DNA of 64,000 nt from Bacteriovorax sp. BAL6_X (GTDB lineage Bacteria; Bdellovibrionota; Bacteriovoracia; Bacteriovoracales; Bacteriovoracaceae), in the NCBI RefSeq assembly GCF_000443995.1, contig NZ_AUMC01000006.1, positions 186,001 through 250,000 of the forward strand, written 5' to 3'. Of this stretch, positions 1 to 7,677 are shown one piece after another; within the stretch, counting starts at the first letter, position 1; the number at the start of each line of letters is the position of its first letter. Under the pieces are notes generated by a model. It was not told where the DNA came from, ran no database searches, and saw only the letters and a list, made by a program, of their open reading frames with translations. The position numbers were made by a program, and so were the translations under genes.

Positions 1-1115
1 CCGTTAACAGCTACTGGTCTTTCAACAATATTGTGCATTCCTAGAATCGCAGATTGAGGAACGTTAATAATTGGCGTTGAAAGCATTGAACCAAAAACAC
101 CACCATTTGTAATAGTAAATGTTCCACCAGTCATTTCATCAACAGTAAGCTTTCCATCACGACCTTTAAGAGCAAGTCTTCTTACTTCTTTTTCGATCTG
201 AGCTAGACTTAAACTTTCTGCGTTTCTAATAACTGGAACAACTAGACCCTTTGGAGTTGAAACAGCGATACCAACGTCAGCATAGTCGTGATAAATGATA
301 TTTTCACCATCAATTTGTGCGTTAACACCTTTGATTTCCATAAGAGCTTTTGTACATGCTTTTGTGAAAAAAGACATGAAACCAAGTCCGATATCGTGCT
401 TGTCTTTAAAAGCATCTTTATACTTCTTACGAAGCTCCATTACATTATACATATCAACTTCATTGAAAGTTGTTAGCATTGCCGTTGTATTCTTAGCTTC
501 CACAAGACGCTTAGCAATTGTCTTACGGATACGCTTCATTTTTACTTCTTCTTTTGCTCTGCTTGCACCACCCGTTGGAACTTGAGTTTCAATCGTTGGA
601 ACTTGAGTTTCAATCGTTGGAGCAGGAGCTGCCTTTGCTGCTGGAGCCGCTTTCGGAGCAGCACTTGCATTCATAGCGTCAGCTTTTGTGATTCTTCCAT
701 CTTTACCTGAACCGGCCACAGAGTTTGCACTCACACCTTTTTCAGCAAGAATCTTTGCTGCTGCTGGAGATGGATAATTCTTGTCGTTGGAAGAGCTCGC
801 TGCTGGCGCGCTCGCTGTAACTGAAGTATTGTCTGTTGTCGATTCAGCAGGAGCACTTTCTCCAGCTGGAGCCGATGCAGAAGTATCAAGTTCAGCAACT
901 ACTGCACCAATTTCAAGTTCAGCACCTTCTTCAGCGATAATCTTAATAACACCACTTTCTTCGGCCGGAAGAGGAAGAGTTGCTTTATCTGATTCAACTT
1001 CAACTAGTTCATCACCTTCACTAACGTAGTCACCGTCAGCTACTAGCCACTCACCTAGAGCAACTTCTGTAATTGATTCACCAATTGGTGGAATAGTAAT
1101 TTTTACGATTGCCAT
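1..1115 (-). CDS. odhB: Dihydrolipoyllysine succinyltransferase, E2 of 2-oxoglutarate dehydrogenase (3' end off the window)
   Basis: This is the E2 core of the 2-oxoglutarate dehydrogenase complex, which transfers succinyl groups from lipoamide to CoA in the TCA cycle. The ATG at 1115 opens MAIVKITIPPIGES, a lipoyl domain with the lipoyl lysine at K44 in VESDKATL. An Ala/Pro-rich linker and a peripheral-subunit-binding domain (about residues 117-150, SPAAAKILAEKG) follow, then the start of the catalytic domain. About 371 codons are visible. The reading frame leaves the left edge just before the HxxxD active-site region, so catalysis cannot be checked. The linker holds a tandem duplication (VPTIETQ twice, about 570-612). 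The gene starts 14 bases after the odhA stop, so the two are surely one operon. Confidence 0.93.
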   Translation of the reverse strand, partial: MAIVKITIPPIGESITEVALGEWLVADGDYVSEGDELVEVESDKATLPLPAEESGVIKIIAEEGAELEIGAVVAELDTSASAPAGESAPAESTTDNTSVTASAPAASSSNDKNYPSPAAAKILAEKGVSANSVAGSGKDGRITKADAMNASAAPKAAPAAKAAPAPTIETQVPTIETQVPTGGASRAKEEVKMKRIRKTIAKRLVEAKNTTAMLTTFNEVDMYNVMELRKKYKDAFKDKHDIGLGFMSFFTKACTKALMEIKGVNAQIDGENIIYHDYADVGIAVSTPKGLVVPVIRNAESLSLAQIEKEVRRLALKGRDGKLTVDEMTGGTFTITNGGVFGSMLSTPIINVPQSAILGMHNIVERPVAVN

Positions 1116-1129
1116 TTTCTTTTCCTTAT

Positions 1130-3874
1130 TTATTTAAATGCATTCTCTACAATTGTTTCTTGTTCTTTCATATGTACTGACGCGTAACCTGTCGCTGGAG
1201 AAGCTGATGCTTTTCTCGAAATACAATCAATTTCTCTGAATGTATCACGCCAACGATTGAGGTGCATCCAAGCGCCCATATTTGAAGGCTCTTCCTGTAC
1301 CCAACGATGAGTTGCATTTGGATACTTATCAAGAATTGCCTTAATTTTATCTGTCGGAAGTGGATATAGTTGCTCAAGACGAACAACAGCGACATCTTTG
1401 CGATCATTTTCTTGTTGGTACTTTAATAGGTCATAATAGATCTTACCAGTACATAGAACAACTTTCTTAACGTCTTTTGGGTTAACCCAAGAGTCATCAA
1501 AAACTTCTTCAAATTTACCAGAAGTAAAATCTTCAACTTTTGACTGACATAAAGGATGTCTTAATAAAGACTTTGGAGTGAAAACAACTAATGGCTTTCT
1601 AAACTCCCATTTAAGCTGACGTCTAAGAGCATGGAACATATTCGCTGGAGTTGTGATATTACAAATTACCATATTCTCTTCAGCACATTGTTGTAGAAAC
1701 CTTTCTGGACGACAAGAAGAGTGCTCTGGCCCCGCTCCTTCATAACCGTGCGGTAGAAGCATAACTAAGTTACTCATTCTTCTCCACTTACTTTCTGCAG
1801 CAGAAATGAACTGGTCGATGACAATTTGAGCACCGTTTGTGAAGTCACCAAATTGTGCTTCCCAAATATTTAGAGCATGTGGTGTTGCTTGAGAATAACC
1901 ATATTCAAAGGCAAGAACAGCATATTCTGAAAGTAGAGAGTTGTAGATATAGAAGTCACCTTGACCAGTTGTTAAGTGTTCTAGACCACAATAAGCCTCA
2001 TTAGTTTTTTCATCAAAAACTTTTGCGTGACGGTGAGAGAATGTTCCACGTATTACGTCTTCTCCAGAGAAACGAACATCGTTACCTTCTGTAAGAATTG
2101 ATCCATATGCAAAAAGCTCAGCTAGTGCCCAGTCAATTTGGTCACTTTCAAAAGCGGCCTTTCTTTGATCAAGAAGTTTCTGTGCCTTTCTTAACGTTTT
2201 AAAGCCTTCAGGTGTTTGAGTGATTGATGAAATAATATTTTCAAGTGTCTTCTTATCAACACTAGTATCAGGTGAGTTTGCGAAGTCTTCAAGTGTAGAG
2301 AAGCGAACATCTTTCCACTCTCTGTGTGGGCCTGGAACTTTCTTCGGAATAACATTTTGTTTAACATTGTTGAAACGATCAGAAAGAAGACTCTTGTATT
2401 CTTCTTGCATCTCTTTGGCCACAGCTCTATCAACAGAACCATGACTAGCTAATTCTTCGATATACATTTCACGTGGGTTCTTATGCTTTGATATCATCCC
2501 ATAAAGTTCTGGTTGAGTATATTTCGGCTCATCACCTTCATTGTGGCCGTGCTTACGGTAACAAACCATATCAACGAAAACATCACGCTTAAATTTTTGT
2601 CTAAACTTAACAGCAAGCTCACATGCGTAAACAACGTCTTCTGGACAATCACCATTGACGTGAATAACTGGGATATTTAGCATCTTAGCAACTGATGTTG
2701 AGTAGTGAGACGAACGAGCATCTGTAAAGTCAGTTGTGAAACCAATTTGGTTATTGATTACAAAGTGTAGAGAACCACCAGTGCGGTAACCAGGAAGCTC
2801 GGACATTTGAAGAGTCTCATAAACAATTCCCTGACCTGCAACAGCAGCATCACCGTGAATAACGATTGGGATAATTTTACTCTCATCTCCTCCGTATGCG
2901 ATATCAATCTGAGCACGAGCATAACCAGTAGCAACCGGAGAAACAGTCTCTAAGTGTGATGGGTTTGGCAGAAGCTTTAAGTAAACTTCACTATTGTCTT
3001 CAGTTTTAGTTACAGATGTAAATCCCATATGGTACTTAACATCTCCATCTCCTTGACCAGCTAATTGCTCAAGAGAATTTCCTTCGAATTCAGAAAAGAT
3101 ATACTCATAAGTTTTCCCAAGAGTATTTGCTAGAATATTTAGACGTCCACGGTGGGCCATACCAATAATAAACTCTTTAGCCCCTAATCTTGCACCTTCA
3201 TTAATAAAAGCATCAAGGCCCGGGATCGTCGACTCTCCACCTTCGAGCGAAAATCTTTTTTGTCCCGTGTATTTTGTTTGTAGAAAGTTTTCAAAAACAT
3301 TCGCTTCATTTAGCTTATGTAAAATTCTTTTCTTTTTATCAACACTGAAATCTTTTTTAAGATAAGTTGTTTCAAACTCCTCTCTAAACCAACGTCTCAT
3401 TTCAGTATCCGTTGAGTGCATATACTCAACACCGATCTTTCCGCAATAAAGCTTACTCATGTGATCCATGATATTTTTAAGAGTCGTTGCACCTAGGCCA
3501 ACAAACTCACCACATGTAAACACTTCGTTAAGGTCAGCATCTGTCAGGTCATAATCCTGTAGAGAGATATGAGCATGACGATCAAGCCTTGGACGAATCG
3601 GGTTAGTGTCCGAAAGAAGGTGTCCTCTTGATCTAAATGATTGAATTAGTCTGAATACGTTGAATTCTTTACGTAACTTCTCATCACTTACTTCACCACC
3701 GGCACCTGTGCTACCTTTACCGGCACCGAATTCAAAACCTAGAAAAAAGTTGCGCCAACTTTCTTCTACTTCCATCGGGTTTGATTCGTATTGTTCGTAG
3801 AGAGAGTCAATGTAAGAAATGTCTGAACTTGATAGTGTTGAAAAGTCGAATTTATCCATTTGATTAAAATCCAT
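1130..3874 (-). CDS. odhA: 2-oxoglutarate dehydrogenase E1 component
   Basis: The product decarboxylates 2-oxoglutarate with thiamine diphosphate and loads the succinyl group on the lipoyl arm of OdhB. It has 914 residues, close to the usual 900-950. The N-terminal E1o helix that docks to the complex is visible (residues 14-50, SYIDSLYEQYESNP). GMAHRGRLNIL is at 238-248, and the diphosphate/Mg-binding region GDAAVAGQG...INNQIGFTT spans 341-382. The pyrimidine-binding and C-terminal domains fill residues 580-914. A short CCGC-TTT-GCGG hairpin (3885-3895) lies just upstream of the ATG. It is the promoter-proximal gene of odhA-odhB, transcribed divergently from the MazG-like gene. Confidence 0.97.
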   Translation of the reverse strand: MDFNQMDKFDFSTLSSSDISYIDSLYEQYESNPMEVEESWRNFFLGFEFGAGKGSTGAGGEVSDEKLRKEFNVFRLIQSFRSRGHLLSDTNPIRPRLDRHAHISLQDYDLTDADLNEVFTCGEFVGLGATTLKNIMDHMSKLYCGKIGVEYMHSTDTEMRRWFREEFETTYLKKDFSVDKKKRILHKLNEANVFENFLQTKYTGQKRFSLEGGESTIPGLDAFINEGARLGAKEFIIGMAHRGRLNILANTLGKTYEYIFSEFEGNSLEQLAGQGDGDVKYHMGFTSVTKTEDNSEVYLKLLPNPSHLETVSPVATGYARAQIDIAYGGDESKIIPIVIHGDAAVAGQGIVYETLQMSELPGYRTGGSLHFVINNQIGFTTDFTDARSSHYSTSVAKMLNIPVIHVNGDCPEDVVYACELAVKFRQKFKRDVFVDMVCYRKHGHNEGDEPKYTQPELYGMISKHKNPREMYIEELASHGSVDRAVAKEMQEEYKSLLSDRFNNVKQNVIPKKVPGPHREWKDVRFSTLEDFANSPDTSVDKKTLENIISSITQTPEGFKTLRKAQKLLDQRKAAFESDQIDWALAELFAYGSILTEGNDVRFSGEDVIRGTFSHRHAKVFDEKTNEAYCGLEHLTTGQGDFYIYNSLLSEYAVLAFEYGYSQATPHALNIWEAQFGDFTNGAQIVIDQFISAAESKWRRMSNLVMLLPHGYEGAGPEHSSCRPERFLQQCAEENMVICNITTPANMFHALRRQLKWEFRKPLVVFTPKSLLRHPLCQSKVEDFTSGKFEEVFDDSWVNPKDVKKVVLCTGKIYYDLLKYQQENDRKDVAVVRLEQLYPLPTDKIKAILDKYPNATHRWVQEEPSNMGAWMHLNRWRDTFREIDCISRKASASPATGYASVHMKEQETIVENAFK

Positions 3875-3973
3875 TTTACCGCTTTGCGGCTATTACAAAA
3901 TTAATAATTTAGGCACGTTAATATACCTTATATGTTAACAGTTCGTGAAGTTTTCTTTTTGCACAGGCAAGCT

Positions 3974-4003
3974 TTGACTAGATAAAAATCAAAGTGATAA
4001 AGT
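3974..4003 (+). promoter_or_regulatory. Possible sigma-70 promoter for the MazG-like/apbE/nqrM group
   Basis: TTGACT at 3974-3979 is followed after 18 bases by TAAAGT at 3998-4003, 35 bases before the start codon at 4038. The -35 is good and the -10 is 4/6. This was read by eye only. Confidence 0.35.
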
Positions 4004-4037
4004 TCGATCAACTACCCAACTTTTGACAGGAGAAATT

Positions 4038-4430
4038 ATGGATTCAAAGAAATATATGAGTGATGCAATCAGAACAGAATCAAGAGATTTTGATGCAATG
4101 AATACTCGCCTAAATGACAATGGAATTAAGAGACTACTTCACGCAGGAATTGGCCTATCAACAGAGGCCGGTGAATTCCTAGATGCCCTAAAGAAGCATA
4201 TATTCTATGGTAAGGAGCTTGACCGCGTAAATTTAGCGGAAGAATTGGGAGACCTTTTCTGGTATATGGCCATTGTTGGAGATGAGCTAGGAATCAAATT
4301 TGAAGATGTCATGGAGAGAAATATTACAAAGCTTAAGGCGCGCTACGGCGAAAAATTTAGCGAAGAAAAGGCCGACAAGAGAGACCTTGATAGCGAAAGA
4401 AAAATTCTTGAGGAACAGGCGTTTAATTAA
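4038..4430 (+). CDS. MazG-like nucleotide pyrophosphohydrolase family protein
   Basis: The predicted protein is 130 residues and mostly helical. ELGDLFWYM near residue 78, with the acidic run before it (ERVNLAEELGD-type spacing; here DRVNLAEELGD), fits the all-alpha NTP pyrophosphatase fold of MazG/dUTPase-2-like proteins, where EExxE...ExxD residues bind Mg. Members hydrolyse (d)NTPs to (d)NMP and PPi, often for house-cleaning. An ORF start at TTG 4023 exists, but ATG 4038 is preferred because AGGAGAA lies 4-10 bases upstream. The stop codon shares one base with the apbE start, so the two are translationally coupled. The exact substrate cannot be told. Confidence 0.75.
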   Translation: MDSKKYMSDAIRTESRDFDAMNTRLNDNGIKRLLHAGIGLSTEAGEFLDALKKHIFYGKELDRVNLAEELGDLFWYMAIVGDELGIKFEDVMERNITKLKARYGEKFSEEKADKRDLDSERKILEEQAFN

Positions 4431-5449
4431 TGAGACTTAACAAAATCTTTATATTTGGAATGATCCTATTGTTAGGAGTCTTAACTTCTTGCAATAGTGA
4501 AAAACTGCAAATTTATCGTGTCACTGGCCCAACCATGGGTACGACATATCATATCAAGTATCTTGCTCCGGCTGGCTTTGACGAAGACTCTGTAAAGAAA
4601 GATATCGAGATACGACTAGATGAAGTCAATAAGGCCATGAGTACTTATATTAAAGATTCGGAAATTTCGCTCTTTAATAAAATGACAAAGAATGAAAAAT
4701 TCTACCCAGGCCCAGACTTCACAAGAACGCTAAAGCACGCACTAGACGTTGCAAAGAAGACTGATGGAACATTTGATCCAACAATTGGAACTCTTGTTAA
4801 CCTTTGGGGTTTCGGGCCTAATGGCAAACGCAAGATTCCATCTAAAGAGGACATTGTTGCGGCCAAGAATAAGGTTGGTTTTGAGAAAATCATTTTTAAA
4901 GACGGCGCCTTAACAAAAACTATTGATGGTGTTTATCTTGATCTATCGGCATCGGCCAAAGGCTTTGGAGTTGACGCAATCATCGAACTACTCCAATCAC
5001 GTGGAATTAAGAATGCCCTCGTAGAAGTTGGCGGTGAAGTTCGCACAATGGGTGAATCTCTGACACGTCCATGGCGAATTGGAGTTGAGTCCCCTAATAA
5101 CAAAGATAATAACCCTGTTGTTAAGGTCGTAAAAATCAAAAATGTTGCCCTTGCGACTTCAGGTGATTACCGAAATTTCTTCAAAGAAGGCGGCAAGCGC
5201 TATCAGCATACGATAAATTTTAAATCAGGTTCACCTGTAGAGTCACAACTTGCTTCTGTTAGTGTTATCTCTGACACATGCATGGATGCCGATGCTTGGG
5301 CAACGGCGCTAATGGCCATGGGTGCAAAGAAGGCCATTGCCTTCGCTAAAGAAAATAAATTGAAGGCGTTTTTTATCTACCGTTCAGATGATGGATCAGG
5401 AAAGTATTTAGAGACATCAACGCCAGGATTTGATAAAGTGACAGAGTAA
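4430..5449 (+). CDS. apbE: FAD:protein FMN transferase (ApbE), lipoprotein
   Basis: ApbE takes FMN from FAD and attaches it covalently to Thr in target proteins such as NqrB, NqrC and RnfG/D. The 339-residue product begins with a lipoprotein signal ending in LTSC (Cys21). The start of the flavin-transferase domain is TGPTMGTTYHIKY, followed by TDGTFDPTIGTLVNLWGFGP around residues 115-130, and DLSASAKGFGVD and VEVGGEVRTMG in the middle. DTCMDADAWATALMAMG holds the Mg-binding Asp/Thr region. The length is normal. The partner gene immediately downstream encodes NqrM, which makes Na+-NQR the likely client, although no nqr genes are in the window. Confidence 0.93.
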   Translation: MRLNKIFIFGMILLLGVLTSCNSEKLQIYRVTGPTMGTTYHIKYLAPAGFDEDSVKKDIEIRLDEVNKAMSTYIKDSEISLFNKMTKNEKFYPGPDFTRTLKHALDVAKKTDGTFDPTIGTLVNLWGFGPNGKRKIPSKEDIVAAKNKVGFEKIIFKDGALTKTIDGVYLDLSASAKGFGVDAIIELLQSRGIKNALVEVGGEVRTMGESLTRPWRIGVESPNNKDNNPVVKVVKIKNVALATSGDYRNFFKEGGKRYQHTINFKSGSPVESQLASVSVISDTCMDADAWATALMAMGAKKAIAFAKENKLKAFFIYRSDDGSGKYLETSTPGFDKVTE

Positions 5450-5480
5450 TCTAATCAGATAATTTTTATCGGAGAATATT

Positions 5481-5693
5481 ATGGATGCTAACATTAAACT
5501 ATTCCTTATTACTTTCGCTGTACTTGCTCTATCGATTACAGGAATGGCCGTTGGTGTAATTCTATCAAATAGAAAACTTCAAGGCTCTTGTGGTGGACTT
5601 GGAAAGCTAATTGGTGAAGATTGCCAATTTTGTGACAAAAAAGACGAGTGCACAGAAAATCCAGAGCAAGCGCAAGACTGTCTTAAAGCTTAA
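5481..5693 (+). CDS. nqrM: Na+-NQR maturation protein NqrM (DUF539 family)
   Basis: This 70-residue membrane protein has one N-terminal transmembrane helix (residues 5-28), then KLQGSCGGLG and a cluster of cysteines (C36, C48, C51, C56, C65). NqrM is a small Cys-containing factor needed to insert the iron centre between NqrD and NqrE of the Na+-translocating NADH:quinone reductase. In other genomes it usually follows apbE, as here (31-base gap, SD GGAGAA before ATG). The SCGGLG motif and gene order make the call strong. It implies the organism runs a sodium-coupled respiratory chain, which fits a marine habitat. Confidence 0.88.
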   Translation: MDANIKLFLITFAVLALSITGMAVGVILSNRKLQGSCGGLGKLIGEDCQFCDKKDECTENPEQAQDCLKA

Positions 5694-5717
5694 TCTAAAT
5701 ACAATTCAAATAAGCAG

Positions 5718-5743
5718 AAAGGCCCCATTTTGGGGCCTTTTTT
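5718..5743 (+). terminator. Rho-independent terminator after nqrM
   Basis: AAAGGCCCCA and TGGGGCCTTT form a 10-bp stem with a 3-base loop, followed by TTTTTTG. It ends the MazG-like/apbE/nqrM transcript 25 bases after the nqrM stop. Confidence 0.9.
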
Positions 5744-5827
5744 GTTCGTAAATAGGGCCAAAAAGCGCCCCTTGACCTAACGACACCACCCATTACGCTG
5801 TAAGTAACTGATTGTACGTGTTCAATT

Positions 5828-5847
5828 TTTGGCACAGTTCATGCTTT
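5828..5847 (+). promoter_or_regulatory. Sigma-54 (-24/-12) promoter
   Basis: TTTTGGCACAGTTCATGCTT contains GG (5831-5832), exactly ten bases, then GC (5843-5844). This matches the TGGCAC-N5-TTGCW sigma-54 consensus except at minor positions. The predicted start of transcription is near 5856, giving a leader of about 75 bases to the ATG at 5930. No sigma-54 activator gene is nearby. Confidence 0.65.
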
Positions 5848-5929
5848 TACTATAGCAACAAAGCTCTTAAACAGGATGTTTAAAGCTGAAGGCTTCAGGA
5901 AGAACGAACTTAGCGGAAAAGAGGCCATT

Positions 5930-6289
5930 ATGAAAAGTACATTAAGGAGAGCACTTTACATCACTTTAGGATTAGTTATGTTATCGATAACAGTCCAAGA
6001 AAGAGTTCATGCAAGAACGATGAAGAGAATCACGCCAGAGCAGATCCAAAAACTAGACCGTGCAATGGCAATTGAAACGTTCAATGGTGAATTTCTCGAT
6101 ATCACAAAAGTAGCAAAAATCAGAAAAACTTTTGGGAATCTTGAAGGACTAAAAGATGGTGCACAAATCAAATTAGCAAATGGTGATGTACTAACTGCAA
6201 GAGATATTCGTTTTCTATACGTAGAAAGACTCAAGCAAAAAAAGGAGAAGAAATCAGTAGTGGGGCGTACTCCACACGACGAAGAATAG
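5930..6289 (+). CDS. Small exported protein of unknown function
   Basis: I do not recognise a family. The ORF is open from 5876, but ATG 5930 is preferred: it has AAAAGAGG upstream and gives a clean signal peptide (MKSTLRRALYITLGLVMLS, cleavage probably after VHA). The mature part is about 90 residues, charged and without cysteine: an N-terminal helical stretch (ITPEQIQKLDRAM), a beta-rich middle (IKLANGDVLTARDIRFLYVE) and a basic then acidic tail. The sigma-54 promoter at 5828-5847 should drive it, separately from the preceding operon, which is closed by a terminator. It stands alone, convergent with the methyltransferase gene. Confidence 0.7.
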   Translation: MKSTLRRALYITLGLVMLSITVQERVHARTMKRITPEQIQKLDRAMAIETFNGEFLDITKVAKIRKTFGNLEGLKDGAQIKLANGDVLTARDIRFLYVERLKQKKEKKSVVGRTPHDEE

Positions 6290-6314
6290 TCGAAAATATT
6301 TTGGGAATCTGTAA

Positions 6315-6938
6315 CTAATTTGCTGCATCTTCCTTAGTAGCAATGACCAGTAAGACATCCGGGTCGCTCGAAAGAGCGGCCCTTCTTTTTTTATCGGCAA
6401 TAATCTTTCGCCCACTCGGTAACATCAAATAAATAATACGAAGGCCGGCTTCTGTCACGATTCGCTCATATTCAAGGTAATCTAAAACAGTAACAGATAA
6501 ATCAGAAAGGATCATCTCCTTACTCTTAACCATCGCTTCAAAACAAAAAACTCCCCCATTACTTAATTGTCCGTAGACACCATTTATATAGCGACAAATT
6601 TCATCTTGAGATTGTAAGTAATGGATTTGGTGAGCATCGAGAATAAAATCAAAGCTCTCTTGAAATTGCCCTAACTCAAGGCTTGAGAGACATTTAAATT
6701 CATAATTTGGAAAGTTTGTTTTGGCCTTATTTATTGCGGCCTCGGAGATATCAACGCCTAACAGCTGAGAAAAGTTGAAGTCGGCCAAGTTAAGACCTTG
6801 TCCACAGCCAATTTCCAAGGCCTTTAGATCTTGAGCGCTAAGAGACGTAATAGAAAGCGCTTTTTGAGCTAAATCAATAAGTGTCTGTGACTTGAGAAAG
6901 TGGTCTCTTTCTAAATGGGCCTGATTAAATTGATTCAC
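6315..6938 (-). CDS. Class I SAM-dependent methyltransferase
   Basis: The 207-residue product has the Rossmann motif I LEIGCGQGLNLADF (about residues 42-55), motif II LLGVDISEAAINKAK, and a downstream FDFILDAHQIHYL acidic strand, typical of the UbiE/Tam small-molecule methyltransferase superfamily. The substrate cannot be deduced. It lies 3 bases after the YiiX-like hydrolase gene and is certainly co-transcribed with it. The protein has no signal peptide and should be cytoplasmic. Confidence 0.82.
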   Translation of the reverse strand: MNQFNQAHLERDHFLKSQTLIDLAQKALSITSLSAQDLKALEIGCGQGLNLADFNFSQLLGVDISEAAINKAKTNFPNYEFKCLSSLELGQFQESFDFILDAHQIHYLQSQDEICRYINGVYGQLSNGGVFCFEAMVKSKEMILSDLSVTVLDYLEYERIVTEAGLRIIYLMLPSGRKIIADKKRRAALSSDPDVLLVIATKEDAAN

Positions 6939-6941
6939 AAT

Positions 6942-7547
6942 TTAATATAGCGGCCCCATATCCCTGAAGTCACCATCAAATCCTGTTGAGAAAAAGAAAT
7001 CATTTGGTGAAAGTCCTAACTTCCCGCTTGGAGGAAGTTTTCCACCAAAGTAGATCTCCCAACCTTTTGGATTCTTATCATATGTCATAGGAGTCGGCTT
7101 AAACTTCTCAATGGCGTAAACACTTTTAAGAAGCTTATAAATAAACTCTGAACAGTAGAGCTTTCCATCATCCCAAACATAGTCGTGATCAAAATCCATT
7201 CCAAGATATTTTCTCTTGTAATTTTCAAGTAATTTTCTTTTCTTAGAAAAGTTAATATGTTTTGGGCGAATCACATGAGGAGTTTTATTTGAATATCCTA
7301 GGAAGGCCTGAAGTGGAATATGATGAACACTTCCAAGAGACTGGGCCACATAGACTTGTGAACCTAGCTTAAGCACAATTCCAGAGTGTGAAAAAGGGCC
7401 ACCTGTTTCATTTTCGATTAGCTCACAACTAAAGCAGTCCAAATCTAACAGGATAATATCACCTGTTTGTAGATCACTTAAAGGCAGTGCCAAAGTTTTA
7501 AGGCTTACAAAAACAAAGAACAACACCAAAATACGTCTAAAATTCAC
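6942..7547 (-). CDS. YiiX/YebB-like NlpC/P60-superfamily cysteine hydrolase, exported
   Basis: A signal peptide (MNFRRILVLFFVFVSLKTLA) is followed by LQTGDIILLDLDC, the characteristic opening of the permuted NlpC/P60-like (DUF830, papain-fold) family. GGPFSHSGIVL (about residues 49-59) supplies the histidine, and LYCSEFIYKLL (about 130) supplies the catalytic cysteine after the histidine, as in permuted members. Such enzymes act on peptides or lipids at the envelope; the substrate is unknown. It is first in a two-gene operon with the methyltransferase. Confidence 0.82.
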   Translation of the reverse strand: MNFRRILVLFFVFVSLKTLALPLSDLQTGDIILLDLDCFSCELIENETGGPFSHSGIVLKLGSQVYVAQSLGSVHHIPLQAFLGYSNKTPHVIRPKHINFSKKRKLLENYKRKYLGMDFDHDYVWDDGKLYCSEFIYKLLKSVYAIEKFKPTPMTYDKNPKGWEIYFGGKLPPSGKLGLSPNDFFFSTGFDGDFRDMGPLY

Positions 7548-7622
7548 AACTATACCCCTGTAATAACAGAAACTTAAATCATTAAACAGCTATTGCCCTA
7601 CTATTAATAACTAAGGCTTTGC

Positions 7623-7631
7623 TGTTATACT
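7623..7631 (+). promoter_or_regulatory. Possible extended -10 promoter
   Basis: TGTTATACT lies 47 bases before the start of the 7678 gene and fits a TGnTATAAT extended -10. No convincing -35 is present at the right distance. Confidence 0.35.
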
Positions 7632-7677
7632 AAGTAAGTAACTAGATTGATAGCCTAAAAAAGTAGGAAAAGTAAAA

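Noticed and set aside
781-1029. 82-residue plus-strand ORF inside odhB
   Set aside because: It is the antisense shadow of the E2 lipoyl domain and Ala/Pro linker; no SD, low-complexity composition follows the real frame.
3941-3960. Imperfect repeat GTTAATATA/TATATGTTAAC before odhA as an operator
   Set aside because: Several mismatches in very AT-rich DNA; no support beyond the shared half-site already noted.
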